64,000 nucleotides of DNA from Delftia tsuruhatensis NBRC 16741 (GCF_001571325.1 NZ_BCTO01000012.1:1-64000); one strand, 5' to 3'; counted from the first letter of the stretch, positions 1 to 8,782 are shown. Notes: generated from the letters alone by a model not told the origin. A program made the numbers and translations.

Positions 1-307
1 GGTGGATGGGGTTGCCTGCGCCCTGGTGGGTGCTGCTGGAGTTGCCCTGGGTGGCGGGGCCGGCGCCGCCGCAGGGGCTGCCGCCGGGCGTGGGGGTGCA
101 GGTGCCGCCGCCCGAGCCGCCACCGCCACCGCCGAGGTCGATGCCGCCGCCCGTGCCGGGGGCGCAGCTTTGCACGGTGGGGTCGCATTTGCTGGAGCCG
201 CCGCCCAGGTTGGGGGCGGCGGCTGCGGGGGAGGCCTGGGCCAGCAGTGAGGCGATGCACAGCAGGGCGCTGCCCAGCAGGGGGGTGAGATGGGGTCTAT
301 TCAACAT
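1..307 (-). CDS. Secreted Gly/Pro-rich protein, 5' part only
   Basis: Partial gene: the ATG at 307 overlaps the stop of the upstream TadE-like gene (ATGA) and the frame stays open to the window edge, giving about 102 residues. Residues 1-31 look like a Sec signal peptide (positive start, Leu-rich core, AAA-type cleavage site near residue 30). What follows is low-complexity: Gly runs, Pro, Ser and Thr with scattered Cys pairs. I do not recognise a family. Its place as the last visible gene of the Tad operon suggests an exported or surface component, but that is inference. Function and length cannot be judged because the 3' end lies outside the window. Confidence 0.6.
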   Translation of the reverse strand, partial: MLNRPHLTPLLGSALLCIASLLAQASPAAAAPNLGGGSSKCDPTVQSCAPGTGGGIDLGGGGGGSGGGTCTPTPGGSPCGGAGPATQGNSSSTHQGAGNPIH

Positions 308-1272
308 CATGCGTCTCCCGTGCAGTTGGGGCAGTCAGCCCCTTTACAGTCGTTGTCGTTTCCATCTCCATTGCCTCCATCTCCTCCATCTCCGGTGCCA
401 TCGCCGCCGTCGTCTTCATCGCCCTCATCGCCCGGCCCCGGCGGCCCGACCGTGGTGCAGCCCACGGTTTCGCAATCGGGCGGTTCACCGGGTTCCGATG
501 TATCGGGCTGGCCTGGGTCCTGCGGATTGCCCTTGTTGCCTGTGTCGGGGATGGATACCGTGGCATCGCTTTCCATAGCGTCGCTTTGCATGTGCAAGGT
601 GGCCTGCGCGACGATGGGCAGTCGACCGTGCTGGATGAGTTCGGTGTGGAAGGGGTCGCTTCCGTCGTCCAGCCAGCGCAGGTAGTGCTGGTAGATGCCG
701 CGCACCAGCGGGATCTTGAGTTCGTAGCCGTGGGTGACGCGGATCTTGAGCAGGTTGGCGTCCTGCACGCTCTGGCCCGACTTGCTGCCAATGTCTTTTT
801 TGTCCCGGTGCGCCAGGCCGGCGTTGGGGATGGCGGGCACGCCATATTTCTCTTTCAGGTGGGGCTCGCTCCAGTCCTCGAAGCTCTCGCGCGTGGGGTT
901 GATGAGGTCGATGCGCAGGTGGTCTTTAAGGTCGGCCTTGGCCTTGGCCTTGGCATCCGCCAGTTCGGTGCTGTTGCTGCCACCGCCATACAGCGGAACC
1001 ATGGCGCGCAGATAGGCGTCACGGATATCGTCCATGCGCGCATGGGCCATGGTGCCCGCGCGGGCGGCCATGAAGCTGGCGTGATTGATCTGGTTCTTGT
1101 TGAAGAAAACCAGGCCGTACTGCAGCAGGGCCAGCCCCAGCAGGGTGATGATGGGGCCGACCACGGTGAACTCGACCATGGCGCTGCCGCGCTGGCGCGG
1201 CCTGCGGAATGAGGTGCTCTGGCGCATGAGGATGCCTGCAGGTTTGCGGCCAGCGGACGGGCTTGTATCCAC
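307..1272 (-). CDS. TadE-like pseudopilin of the Tad pilus locus
   Basis: A 321-residue protein with the TadE-type N-terminus: a basic stretch (residues 20-29), then a G-S-A-M-V-E-F motif directly before one hydrophobic helix (about residues 34-57), as in pseudopilins processed by a prepilin peptidase. The helix is followed by the N-Q-I-N-H-A-S-F-x-A-A-R-A pattern typical of TadE proteins. The C-terminal third is Asp/Gly/Glu-rich with several Cys and probably disordered. The start is GTG at 1272, 14 bases after the lipoprotein gene stop; an in-frame ATG at 1227 is an alternative. It is longer than usual TadE proteins (about 150-200 aa). It is the second TadE/G-type protein family member in the locus besides the pair at 10768-13064. 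Confidence 0.75.
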   Translation of the reverse strand: MDTSPSAGRKPAGILMRQSTSFRRPRQRGSAMVEFTVVGPIITLLGLALLQYGLVFFNKNQINHASFMAARAGTMAHARMDDIRDAYLRAMVPLYGGGSNSTELADAKAKAKADLKDHLRIDLINPTRESFEDWSEPHLKEKYGVPAIPNAGLAHRDKKDIGSKSGQSVQDANLLKIRVTHGYELKIPLVRGIYQHYLRWLDDGSDPFHTELIQHGRLPIVAQATLHMQSDAMESDATVSIPDTGNKGNPQDPGQPDTSEPGEPPDCETVGCTTVGPPGPGDEGDEDDGGDGTGDGGDGGNGDGNDNDCKGADCPNCTGDA

Positions 1273-1286
1273 CCGCTGGCCATGCT

Positions 1287-2450
1287 TCAGGGCCTGTTTG
1301 GGTGTGGCAGGGGGATGTGGATGGGCACGTCCGGTCCGGCCTTGTCCTTGCGCATCAGCATCAATTGCATGGTGCCCTGGGGGCCGGCGCCGAGGATGTG
1401 GATGATCTCGGCCTGCTTGCCGGTGATTTCGCCTTCGAGGCCATCGAGGGTGTAGTCCTGCCGGGTGAGGGGTGTGTCGGGCCGTGGAGCATCTGCGCGG
1501 ACGTCGCTCGCAGGGCCTTCCAGCACGACGTTGATGCGTTGGCTGCGCGAGTCAGGGATCAACTGCGAGTTCACAAACGTCAGCTCTGGCACTTCCATCA
1601 CTGTGCGCCTCTGGCTTTTGGGGTCTGTGTAGTCGATCTTTACGCCAGTGAGCTTGCCCGTGGCCGTATTGAATTCCGCCTCGTAGTTGACGCCGGTGTC
1701 CAGTATGTCGGTGGTGTACGGGTCCAGCCGTTGTGCCGTGCCGGCCAGCGTGCTGACACTGCCGATATAGGTCACGGTCGGCTCGCTCGGCGCCTGGCTC
1801 TGGTCGGTGAGCAGTCTGATGGCGGAAATCCAGTTGGTGTTTTCGCTGCGCATGTTGGGCATGCGGCCGACCATGCTGAGGTTCTGGCCTTCCGAGAAGG
1901 TGGTGCCCCAGATGCCTTCCTCGTGCTGGTCCGGTGGTCCTACGAGGAAGATGACGCCTGCATCGCCGCTGATGTTCTTGTAGTGGCTCTGGCCCGCCTC
2001 CGGGTAGTGCGTGACTTGCGGGTACTGCCTGCCCTGCACGATGAAGGTGTTGCGCCCTACCTGGAAGTCGCGCCTTGCCATGCCGTAGGAGCTGTAGATG
2101 AAACTGCTTTCGATGGCCTGGCCCGGCTGCTGGCTATAGGTGAGTGTGGTGTTGTGGATCACACCCATGCCGCTGAAATCGATCAACGACGTTTGTGCAT
2201 CGGGATCGGTGATGAGTTTGATCAGGTCAGACTCCTCAATGGCCGATGAGGTGGGTTGCAGACAGCTGCCCGTGCTGCTGAGTTTGGTGCACAGCGGGCC
2301 TGAGGGGGCGATGAAGACGCCGGAACTGGCGGTGCCTCCGGGGCCTGGGTCTCCCGCGCCGCCTTCGTTGCCGGAGCCGCCACCGCAGGCGGTCAGGGCC
2401 AGACCAGCGGCGCAGGCCAGTAGCCAGGATGAAGGGTGTGTCAGCCGCAT
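1287..2450 (-). CDS. Putative outer-membrane lipoprotein in the Tad operon
   Basis: The chosen ATG at 2450 places a lipoprotein signal at the very N-terminus: R-L-T-H, a Leu/Ala core, then the lipobox L-T-A-C with Cys about residue 20 and a Gly/Ser linker. The frame is open up to 2576, but earlier starts would bury the signal. The mature part (about 365 aa) is rich in alternating polar/hydrophobic strands and ends with a Gly-rich beta pattern (L-E-G-E-I-T-G-K... G-T-M-Q-L), reminiscent of TbpB-like or Slam-dependent lipoprotein barrels; that likeness is weak. I do not recognise a named family. Position between DUF192 and a TadE-like gene suggests a role in pilus assembly or anchoring at the outer membrane. 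Confidence 0.65.
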   Translation of the reverse strand: MRLTHPSSWLLACAAGLALTACGGGSGNEGGAGDPGPGGTASSGVFIAPSGPLCTKLSSTGSCLQPTSSAIEESDLIKLITDPDAQTSLIDFSGMGVIHNTTLTYSQQPGQAIESSFIYSSYGMARRDFQVGRNTFIVQGRQYPQVTHYPEAGQSHYKNISGDAGVIFLVGPPDQHEEGIWGTTFSEGQNLSMVGRMPNMRSENTNWISAIRLLTDQSQAPSEPTVTYIGSVSTLAGTAQRLDPYTTDILDTGVNYEAEFNTATGKLTGVKIDYTDPKSQRRTVMEVPELTFVNSQLIPDSRSQRINVVLEGPASDVRADAPRPDTPLTRQDYTLDGLEGEITGKQAEIIHILGAGPQGTMQLMLMRKDKAGPDVPIHIPLPHPNRP

Positions 2451-2607
2451 GTGCGTGGCACCGTGGTCTGTGGGAGAGGTGATGGATGGATGGTGCATGT
2501 CCGTCGGTTTTTCAATGCGTAGTGGAGGAAGGCCGGCAGGGCCGGCTGGCAATTCACTTTGGTGTGTTCTGGGCAATGCGTTGTGTGGGCACCTCCGCGG
2601 CGTTGCA

Positions 2608-2994
2608 TTAGGAGTTGGACCCGTCAGGGGTGAAGGCGCAGACGTTCAGCGCAGCCCCGGCACCTTCGATGGGCCAGGGCTGCAACTGCATGCCCGACAC
2701 CAGGCCCTGGCAGGCGATGGCACCTGCACGCATCTCCAGCACATGCCTGCTGCCGCGTTCGCCCCGGCTGAGGCGCCAGGGCGCAACGCCTGGACGCAGG
2801 CCGGTGATGCGGCCCTGCCGATCGAGGTAGACGATGTCGATGGCCTGCCGCATGAAGCAGGTGTGCACGCTGGTGCAGCGCGCGATGAGCAATGCGCAGC
2901 GGGCGGCGGGTTGGGCCTGGCCCATGAGGCCGGCAAGGCGCTGCCAGAAGCCGCAGGCCTGGCGCACCAGGAAGGGGGAGGGCGGCATCTGCAT
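2608..2994 (-). CDS. DUF192 family protein
   Basis: A 128-residue protein matching DUF192: an N-terminal region with R-x-x-G-L-M-G (around residues 19-25), the F-M-R-Q-A-I-D-I-V-Y-L-D core (residues 47-58), and V-L-E-M-R-A-G near residues 85-91. The ATG at 2994 overlaps the tadC stop by one base (TGATG), so the pair is translationally coupled; a nearby second ATG at 2988 is possible. DUF192 proteins are small beta-rich, often exported proteins without an agreed function, and they occur beside tadC in other proteobacterial Tad loci. Here no clear signal peptide is visible. A longer open frame upstream (to 3771) lies out of frame within tadC and is not real. Confidence 0.8.
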   Translation of the reverse strand: MQMPPSPFLVRQACGFWQRLAGLMGQAQPAARCALLIARCTSVHTCFMRQAIDIVYLDRQGRITGLRPGVAPWRLSRGERGSRHVLEMRAGAIACQGLVSGMQLQPWPIEGAGAALNVCAFTPDGSNS

Positions 2995-3926
2995 CACAGT
3001 CCCGAGTTCAACAGCTTCATCGCTATGGGGAACAGCAAGACGATGAAGGTGCAGGGAAAGATGAAGGCGATCAGCGGAAAGAGCATCTTCACGGGCGCTT
3101 CCATCGCGAGTTTTTCCGCGCGCATGAAGCGTTCGGAGCGGCGCTGATCGGCCTGTGCCCGCAGCACGGGGCCGAGGTTCATGCCCATGCTCTCTGCCTG
3201 GATCACGGCGGAGGTGAAGTTGGCGACGCTCGGCTCGTTCAGGCGCTCGGCCATGCCGCGCAGTGCTTCGGCACGCGCCTTGCCGGCGCGTATATCGCGC
3301 AGCACGCGCTGGAATTCGTCGCGCACCAGTCCCTGGGGGCCTTTGGCCACGGCCTGGGTCATGGCGCCCTGCATGTTCAGGCCGGCTTCCACGCACAGCG
3401 TGATGATGTCCAGGAAGAAGGGCAGCATGCGCAGCAGTTCGCGCCGGCGCACGGCGATGCGATCCCTGAGCCAGATGGCGGGGTAGGCCCAGCCCAGCAG
3501 TGCGCCTGCGGCCATGGCCTGCAGATAGATGGGCAGGGCGATGTGGCGCGCACCGCCATCGGCGCCCCGGGACAGGCCGTCGAAGCTGGAGACCAGCCAC
3601 CAGGCCGCCAGCGCGGCCACCCCGGCGCCGACGATGCGGCTGGCGATGAACTGCGCAGGACTGAGCGCATAGTCCAGTCCCGCCTGTCGCAACCGCAATT
3701 GCACGGCTTGCGCGGTTCTGCCCGTTCCGAGCCGGGGCGACAGGTGGTGGCTGATCCACTGGATGGGCCACCAGACCATGCGCAGGGCCAGTGGCGGCGG
3801 ATCCTTGTAGCTGCGGTCCTCGGCGGGAACGCTGCTCATCGAGTGGCCCAGGAGCCAGGCCACCAGGGCAGCACTGAGTCCGGCTGCCACAGCGATCAGG
3901 GCGAGTATCACGGTGTTGGAGTCCAT
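2994..3926 (-). CDS. tadC: Tad pilus inner-membrane platform protein TadC
   Basis: A 310-residue type II secretion F-domain protein. A first membrane helix at about residues 5-27 is followed by a second hydrophobic pair near residues 85-145, the cytoplasmic G-L-N-M-Q-G-A-M motif region with helical bundle (about 160-270), and a C-terminal hydrophobic helix with I-F-P-C-T-F-I-V-L-L-F-P. TadC and TadB form the inner-membrane platform driven by TadA. ATG at 3926 is chosen because a GAAGG Shine-Dalgarno lies 7 bases upstream and it clears the tadB stop (3937); the longer frame to 3971 would overlap tadB. Length is normal for the family. Confidence 0.9.
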   Translation of the reverse strand: MDSNTVILALIAVAAGLSAALVAWLLGHSMSSVPAEDRSYKDPPPLALRMVWWPIQWISHHLSPRLGTGRTAQAVQLRLRQAGLDYALSPAQFIASRIVGAGVAALAAWWLVSSFDGLSRGADGGARHIALPIYLQAMAAGALLGWAYPAIWLRDRIAVRRRELLRMLPFFLDIITLCVEAGLNMQGAMTQAVAKGPQGLVRDEFQRVLRDIRAGKARAEALRGMAERLNEPSVANFTSAVIQAESMGMNLGPVLRAQADQRRSERFMRAEKLAMEAPVKMLFPLIAFIFPCTFIVLLFPIAMKLLNSGL

Positions 3927-3936
3927 GGTGCGGCCT

Positions 3937-4806
3937 TCAGACGTCGATGGCGACGATCTTTCGGATGACATAGATGCCCATGGCCTCGAAGCAGGCGATC
4001 ACGGCCAGCGCCCCCCAGCCCACGCGGGAGTGCCAGAGCATGGACATGGCTTGCGGCTCCATCCGGTCGAGGATGAGCATGAGGACGAGGGGCAGGGCGC
4101 CGACGACCCAGGCCTGCAGTTTTCCCTGGGCGGTGAGGGAGCCGATCTTGGCTTCCATTTGCAGCCGGCTGCGCACGGTGGAGGCCGTGCGTTCCATGGT
4201 CTCGGCCAGGCCGCCTCCGGTTTCGCTGGCGATGCGCATGGCCGAGGTGATGAGCACGGTGCTCTGGGTGGGCACGCGCAGGCTCAGGTGATTGAGTGCC
4301 TGTTCCAGGGATACGCCCAGGCGCTGCTCGCGCAGCATCAGCGAGAACTCCTGGCTCAGCGGCGGGCGGGACTCGGCCACAAGCTGGGCGATGGCGCTGC
4401 TCAGGCCAATGCCGGCGCGCAGGCCGCCGCTGAGCATCATCAGCGCATCGGGCAACTGCTCTTCAAACTTGCGCAGCCGGCGCTTGCGCATGTGCCGGTA
4501 CAGCAGCCGGGGCAGCAGCCCCAGCGCGAAGAAGGCGGGCACAGCCAGCAGATGGCTGCCGCTGACCAGCCACACCAGCACGCCGCCCAGCGACATGACT
4601 GCCAGGTTGGCCAGGAAGAGTTTGCGCGGGTCGATGAAGAGGAAGAATTCCGCGGCCTGAAAGCCGGCGCGCTCCGTGAAGCCGGCCCGGTAGCGCCTGA
4701 GCGTGGAGCCACCCAGGTCCAAGGCCAGCCATGTCAGCAGACCGACGCAGAGGGCGACCACGGCCGTGATCAGGGCCAGGACGGTGTCTGGCGAGAGCCC
4801 GCTCAT
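3937..4806 (-). CDS. tadB: Tad pilus inner-membrane platform protein TadB
   Basis: A 289-residue F-domain protein, paralogous to TadC next door. Hydrophobic helices occur at about residues 8-28, 65-100 and at the C-terminus (about 225-285). Between them is the typical cytoplasmic segment with L-P-D-A-L-M-M-L-S-G-G-L-R-A-G and, later, G-G-G-L-A-E-T-M-E-R. It is expected to pair with TadC in the platform on which the TadA ATPase acts. Its ATG overlaps the tadA stop by ATGA, and tadC starts 10 bases after its stop, so the three are made from one message. Length fits the family. Confidence 0.9.
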   Translation of the reverse strand: MSGLSPDTVLALITAVVALCVGLLTWLALDLGGSTLRRYRAGFTERAGFQAAEFFLFIDPRKLFLANLAVMSLGGVLVWLVSGSHLLAVPAFFALGLLPRLLYRHMRKRRLRKFEEQLPDALMMLSGGLRAGIGLSSAIAQLVAESRPPLSQEFSLMLREQRLGVSLEQALNHLSLRVPTQSTVLITSAMRIASETGGGLAETMERTASTVRSRLQMEAKIGSLTAQGKLQAWVVGALPLVLMLILDRMEPQAMSMLWHSRVGWGALAVIACFEAMGIYVIRKIVAIDV

Positions 4807-6542
4807 GGCCGCTCTCCGGCATGCAGGTCCGCGCTCTCGGAGCCCGGACGGAAGATATCCAGGTCCAGCGCATGGCCGCTGGCGCGCAGTTCGTCGTAGA
4901 AGTGGGGAACGACATCGCAGCCGGTGAACAGGCCCTGCACCTTGGCCAGGCCGTTGGCCTGGGCGGCATAGCCTTTGTTGGCAAAGCGGAACAGCTCCTG
5001 CAGCTGGATCTTTCCGCTTTCCATGCCGCTGACTTCGCAGATGTGGGTGACCAGGCGTGTGCCGCAGGCAAAGCGGGTCTGCTGCACGATGATGTCCACG
5101 GCGCTGGCGATCTGCTCGCGTATGGCCGCCAAGGGCAGTTCCATGCCGGCCATCAGCACCATGGTCTCCAGCCGGGCGAGCCCGTCTCGCGGGGTGTTGG
5201 CGTGCAGCGTGGTCAGAGATCCCTCATGGCCCGTGTTCATGGCCTGGAGCATGTCCAGCGCCTCGGCGCCGCGGCATTCGCCGACCACGATGCGGTCCGG
5301 GCGCATGCGCAGGGTGTTGCGCACCAGTTCTCGGATGGGCACGCCGCCCTTGCCTTCGACATTCGCGGGGCGCGACTCCAGGCTGATCAGGTGCTCGTGG
5401 GCCAGCTTGAGTTCGGCGGCGTCCTCGACGGTGATCACGCGTTCGCCGGACGGGATGAAGTTGGACAGGATGTTGAGCAGCGTGGTCTTGCCAGACCCCG
5501 TGCCGCCCGAGACGATGATGTTCTTGCGGGCCTCCACGCAGATGCGCAGGAAGTCGGCCATGGCCGGGCTGAGCGCGCCGAACTGCACAAGGTCGGCGGC
5601 ATTGAGCTTGCGCCTGGCGAACTTGCGGATGGTCAGCGTGGAGCCCTTGAGCGCCAGCGGCGCGATGATGGCGTTGACGCGCGAGCCGTCCTTGAGCCGT
5701 GCATCGACCATGGGCGAGGATTCGTCGATGCGCCGGCCCAGCGGTGCCACGATGCGCTCGATCACGCCCATGACGGCGCGATCGCTGGTGAAGCTCAGGG
5801 CATGCTTTTGCAGGCGCCCCGCGCGCTCGACATAGATTTCGTCGAAGCGGTTGACCATGATTTCGCTGACCGTTTCGTCGGCCAGCAATTCCTCCAGCGG
5901 CCCCAGCCCCACGGCCTCGTCCAGAACCTGCCTGCGCAGCGCGTTGCGGTCCAGCTGGGCCGGTATCTCGTCGTCCATGTCCTGCAGCGTTCTGGCGATG
6001 AGCCGGTCCGCCTCGGCGCGCAGGTGTTCGTCGGACATGCTGGAGACGTCATGGCGGCGCAGGTCCATGGTGTCGATGAGCTTGGTGTGCAGGCGCTTGC
6101 GCCATTCGAATTGCAGCGCCTGAAAGTGGGCGTCCCCGGGCTCGGCTGCCGCAGGCTCGGGCGCGTCGGCAGGCGCTGCCAGCGCCGTGTCCTGTGTGCT
6201 CTGCATGGGCGCTGCGGCCGGTACAGGAAAAGGCGCGGCTTGCGGCTCTTCACCGCTGTTCAGGATGCGCAACTGGAACGGGCCAATGCCGATGAGGTCG
6301 CCGTTTTGCAGCGGGCCGTATTGGGCGGTGATGCGCTGACCGTTGACCAGCACGCCGCCGAAGCTGCCTGCGTCGTCGATCAGCACGCCCGAGGGGCTGG
6401 TGAAAAGGCGTGCATGCTCCTTGGCAAGGCGCCAGTTGTCCAGGCGGACTTCGCACTGGGAGCCTTTGCCGATGGAGCACATATCGGGCACGCTCAACGG
6501 CTGGTGCCGGCCGTCGGGGTGGATGATTTCAAGGTCGATCAT
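4803..6542 (-). CDS. tadA: FHA-TadA fusion: Tad pilus assembly ATPase
   Basis: A 579-residue protein in two parts. Residues about 1-90 form an FHA domain (S-I-G-K-G, L-A-K-E-H-A-R, G-G-V-L-V-N-G), a phosphothreonine-binding fold. After an Ala/Pro linker (about 100-140) comes a full TadA/CpaF ATPase: Walker A G-G-T-G-S-G-K-T-T at 346-354, the Asp-box region, the Walker-B-like R-I-V-V-G-E-C-R-G at 417-425 and the T-L-H-A-N-T His-box. The ATPase powers pilin polymerisation at the cytoplasmic face. The ATG at 6542 overlaps the rcpA stop (ATGA) and starts right at the FHA fold, so it is preferred over the frame extension to 6581. Standalone TadA proteins are about 400-480 aa; the excess is the FHA part. 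Confidence 0.92.
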   Translation of the reverse strand: MIDLEIIHPDGRHQPLSVPDMCSIGKGSQCEVRLDNWRLAKEHARLFTSPSGVLIDDAGSFGGVLVNGQRITAQYGPLQNGDLIGIGPFQLRILNSGEEPQAAPFPVPAAAPMQSTQDTALAAPADAPEPAAAEPGDAHFQALQFEWRKRLHTKLIDTMDLRRHDVSSMSDEHLRAEADRLIARTLQDMDDEIPAQLDRNALRRQVLDEAVGLGPLEELLADETVSEIMVNRFDEIYVERAGRLQKHALSFTSDRAVMGVIERIVAPLGRRIDESSPMVDARLKDGSRVNAIIAPLALKGSTLTIRKFARRKLNAADLVQFGALSPAMADFLRICVEARKNIIVSGGTGSGKTTLLNILSNFIPSGERVITVEDAAELKLAHEHLISLESRPANVEGKGGVPIRELVRNTLRMRPDRIVVGECRGAEALDMLQAMNTGHEGSLTTLHANTPRDGLARLETMVLMAGMELPLAAIREQIASAVDIIVQQTRFACGTRLVTHICEVSGMESGKIQLQELFRFANKGYAAQANGLAKVQGLFTGCDVVPHFYDELRASGHALDLDIFRPGSESADLHAGERP

Positions 6543-8782
6543 GGGGGGCTGCCGGTTGCGGAGGTCAGGGGAGAAAGCCACTGGGTCTCGGCCCAGCCCA
6601 GCCGGTCATTGATGCGCACGGCCGAGAACTGGGCCTGCGGGGCCTGGGGCAGCACCTGCACAAGGCTGCCCACGGGCAGGTTCTGGAGGACGGGGGCGTT
6701 GATGTCGGGGGACACGCGAAGGGCAAGCCGATCAAGGCCCACACGGTAGGTGCCTGGTGCGGAGTGGCCCGTGGTGGCGCCGGATTCATGGGGCGTGAGA
6801 GCCCGGCCTTGCCGCGCCTGGCGCGCATGGGGTCCGTCGGGTGCGGGCTTCATGCCGGGAACGTGCGCGACGGGCTGCAGGCTTTCATCGCGCACCCAGC
6901 CCGTCAGGGCTGCGACCGCCACCGCGCGCCAGCCGGAGTGCGGGTTGTGGGCGGCAGATGAACCGGGTGCGGCACGCACGAAACTGCCTTGGCCCAGTTG
7001 CAGCAGGGTGTCGCTTTGCGCCCGAGGTTCGGCATGCAAGGCCAGCCCGTCATGCACCACGCGCCAGTGGTTGACCAGCGGCTGGTCCGCTGCTGCCGCG
7101 GAGGCCAGCGGGTTGCCGGTGTGCGGCAGGGCGGGCCAGTGTTCGGGCAGGGTCGCGGTGGCCGGTGCGGGCAGGGGCCGCACTGGCGCGGGGAGTTCCT
7201 GCACAGGCGCCGCGATGCTGGCGCTTGCGCTGGCCACAGGCAGGGGCACCAGCCGGGGAGGATGCTCGGGCGCAGGGCCGGGTTCGGTCAGGTAGGGCTG
7301 GGGACCGTAGCGCTGGCCCAGGCGCGCACCGGCGTCTTCCACGCGCTGCAGCAGGCCCGGCGATCGGCTGTTGATCACCGTGGGCGTGACGAAGACCACC
7401 AATTCGGTCTCTTCGTTCTGGAATCGCTGGGACCGGAACAGGGCACCCAGCACGGGCAGGTCTCCCAGGAAGGGAACCTTGTCGACGTTGTCGCCACCCT
7501 TGCGCGACAGCAAGCCGGCCAGCACCATGGTCTCGCCGTCCTGGACGTTGAATTCGGTGAAGGTGCGCCGAGTGCTCAACCCGGGCCCCGAGGGCGTGGA
7601 GAACGATGGGTCGATGTTGCTGACCTCGCTGTCGATCTCGGCCCTGATGACGCCGTTGCGGTCCACGCGCGGCGTGATGCGCAGCTTGACGCCGTAGGGC
7701 TTGAACATGACCACGGGGCCGTAGATCGTGGCCACGGAGTACGGATATTCGCCACCGGCCAGGAACTCGGCCTTGGAGCCATTGCGCGCCGACAGCTGGG
7801 GCTGGGCAAGAATGCTGGCCTTTCCGTCGCGGGCCAGCAGGTCCAGCCTGGCTGTCAGGCCCATGTTGACGGCGGTGAGGACGTTCAGGCCTCGGGGCAG
7901 CGGGCCTTTGTCACCGCTTTCCGGGGTGATCGGTGGGTTCTGGACGCCGATGACCAGACCGGGCTGATGGCCGCGCCGCGCCGGCGACCAGATGCCTCCC
8001 ACGCTGGCCCCGCCCTGGGCGGTCCAGCGCAAGCCGAATTCGCGCAGCTCATTGACCGGGAATTCGACCACCTTCACGTCCATGAGCACCATCTGCTCCC
8101 AGCCGATCTGGTTGGTGAAGTTGATGATCTGCGGGTAGTGCTTTCTGAGGTCTTCGATCTTCTTGAGATCGACATCGCTGAGATGGTCCCCTTCGACCAC
8201 CACCTTGTCTCCAATGATGGAGGCCCGCGCGTTGGGGATGGTGCTGAGAAAGGCTGCGATCTCGCGCGCATGGCGGCTTGTGTCGCCGCGCACCACATGG
8301 ATCTTGACGCGCTGATATCGGCCGTCGGCGTTCCACACGAACAGCGAGGAGGTGCCGATCTCGTTGGCGAAGATGATGACCTCGCGCTCGTCCAGCGCGG
8401 CGGCCGTCAGCACCCGGCCATTGCCCACGGCAATGCGCGCCACGCCGGGGCTGGGGAAGACGCGCGATTCGCCCACGAACATCTCGATTTCCGGCACCTG
8501 AGCCTGGTCGTCCGGTTTCTGTATGGGGCGGTACGGCTGGCCCGCCGCTGCCTCGCGGCTGGGCACGCCCTGCAGCATGGGCGCGAATCCACCCGGCATG
8601 CCTAGGGACTGCGCAGAGCTTGTTGCATCCTCTGGTATCTGGGCTGTTGCCGGGCCGGCCAGGCTCCAGCCCAGGGTCAGCACGAAGCCGCAGCGCAAGG
8701 CCTGCAGTAAGGGCGTTGGACTGGAGCGGGCGGACAGGGATGCAGTGTGGGCTGAACGGATGGACATTGGGATCAGGCGCAT
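6539..8782 (-). CDS. rcpA: Tad secretin RcpA/CpaC with two C-terminal SH3-like domains
   Basis: A 747-residue outer-membrane secretin. A signal peptide (about residues 1-47, ending A-T-A-Q) precedes the pilus/BON-type N-terminal domains (V-G-E-S-R-V-F at 103; the I-G-D-K-V-V-V-E-G-D BON-like stretch near 190) and the secretin core (about 310-472, with V-P-F-L-G-D-L-P-V-L-G at 436-446). Usual CpaC/RcpA proteins end shortly after this. Here a Pro/Ala linker (about 500-570) leads to two SH3b-like repeats, residues 573-637 and 678-739, both with the L-A-L-H/R-x-x-P...G-W pattern. SH3b domains often bind peptidoglycan. The gene overlaps tadA by ATGA and follows cpaB by 36 bases. Confidence 0.9.
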   Translation of the reverse strand: MRLIPMSIRSAHTASLSARSSPTPLLQALRCGFVLTLGWSLAGPATAQIPEDATSSAQSLGMPGGFAPMLQGVPSREAAAGQPYRPIQKPDDQAQVPEIEMFVGESRVFPSPGVARIAVGNGRVLTAAALDEREVIIFANEIGTSSLFVWNADGRYQRVKIHVVRGDTSRHAREIAAFLSTIPNARASIIGDKVVVEGDHLSDVDLKKIEDLRKHYPQIINFTNQIGWEQMVLMDVKVVEFPVNELREFGLRWTAQGGASVGGIWSPARRGHQPGLVIGVQNPPITPESGDKGPLPRGLNVLTAVNMGLTARLDLLARDGKASILAQPQLSARNGSKAEFLAGGEYPYSVATIYGPVVMFKPYGVKLRITPRVDRNGVIRAEIDSEVSNIDPSFSTPSGPGLSTRRTFTEFNVQDGETMVLAGLLSRKGGDNVDKVPFLGDLPVLGALFRSQRFQNEETELVVFVTPTVINSRSPGLLQRVEDAGARLGQRYGPQPYLTEPGPAPEHPPRLVPLPVASASASIAAPVQELPAPVRPLPAPATATLPEHWPALPHTGNPLASAAAADQPLVNHWRVVHDGLALHAEPRAQSDTLLQLGQGSFVRAAPGSSAAHNPHSGWRAVAVAALTGWVRDESLQPVAHVPGMKPAPDGPHARQARQGRALTPHESGATTGHSAPGTYRVGLDRLALRVSPDINAPVLQNLPVGSLVQVLPQAPQAQFSAVRINDRLGWAETQWLSPLTSATGSPP

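Noticed and set aside
2997-3771. 5' extension of the DUF192 frame through tadC
   Set aside because: Arg/Pro/Ala-rich shadow sequence inside tadC; the DUF192 part starts at the ATG coupled to the tadC stop.
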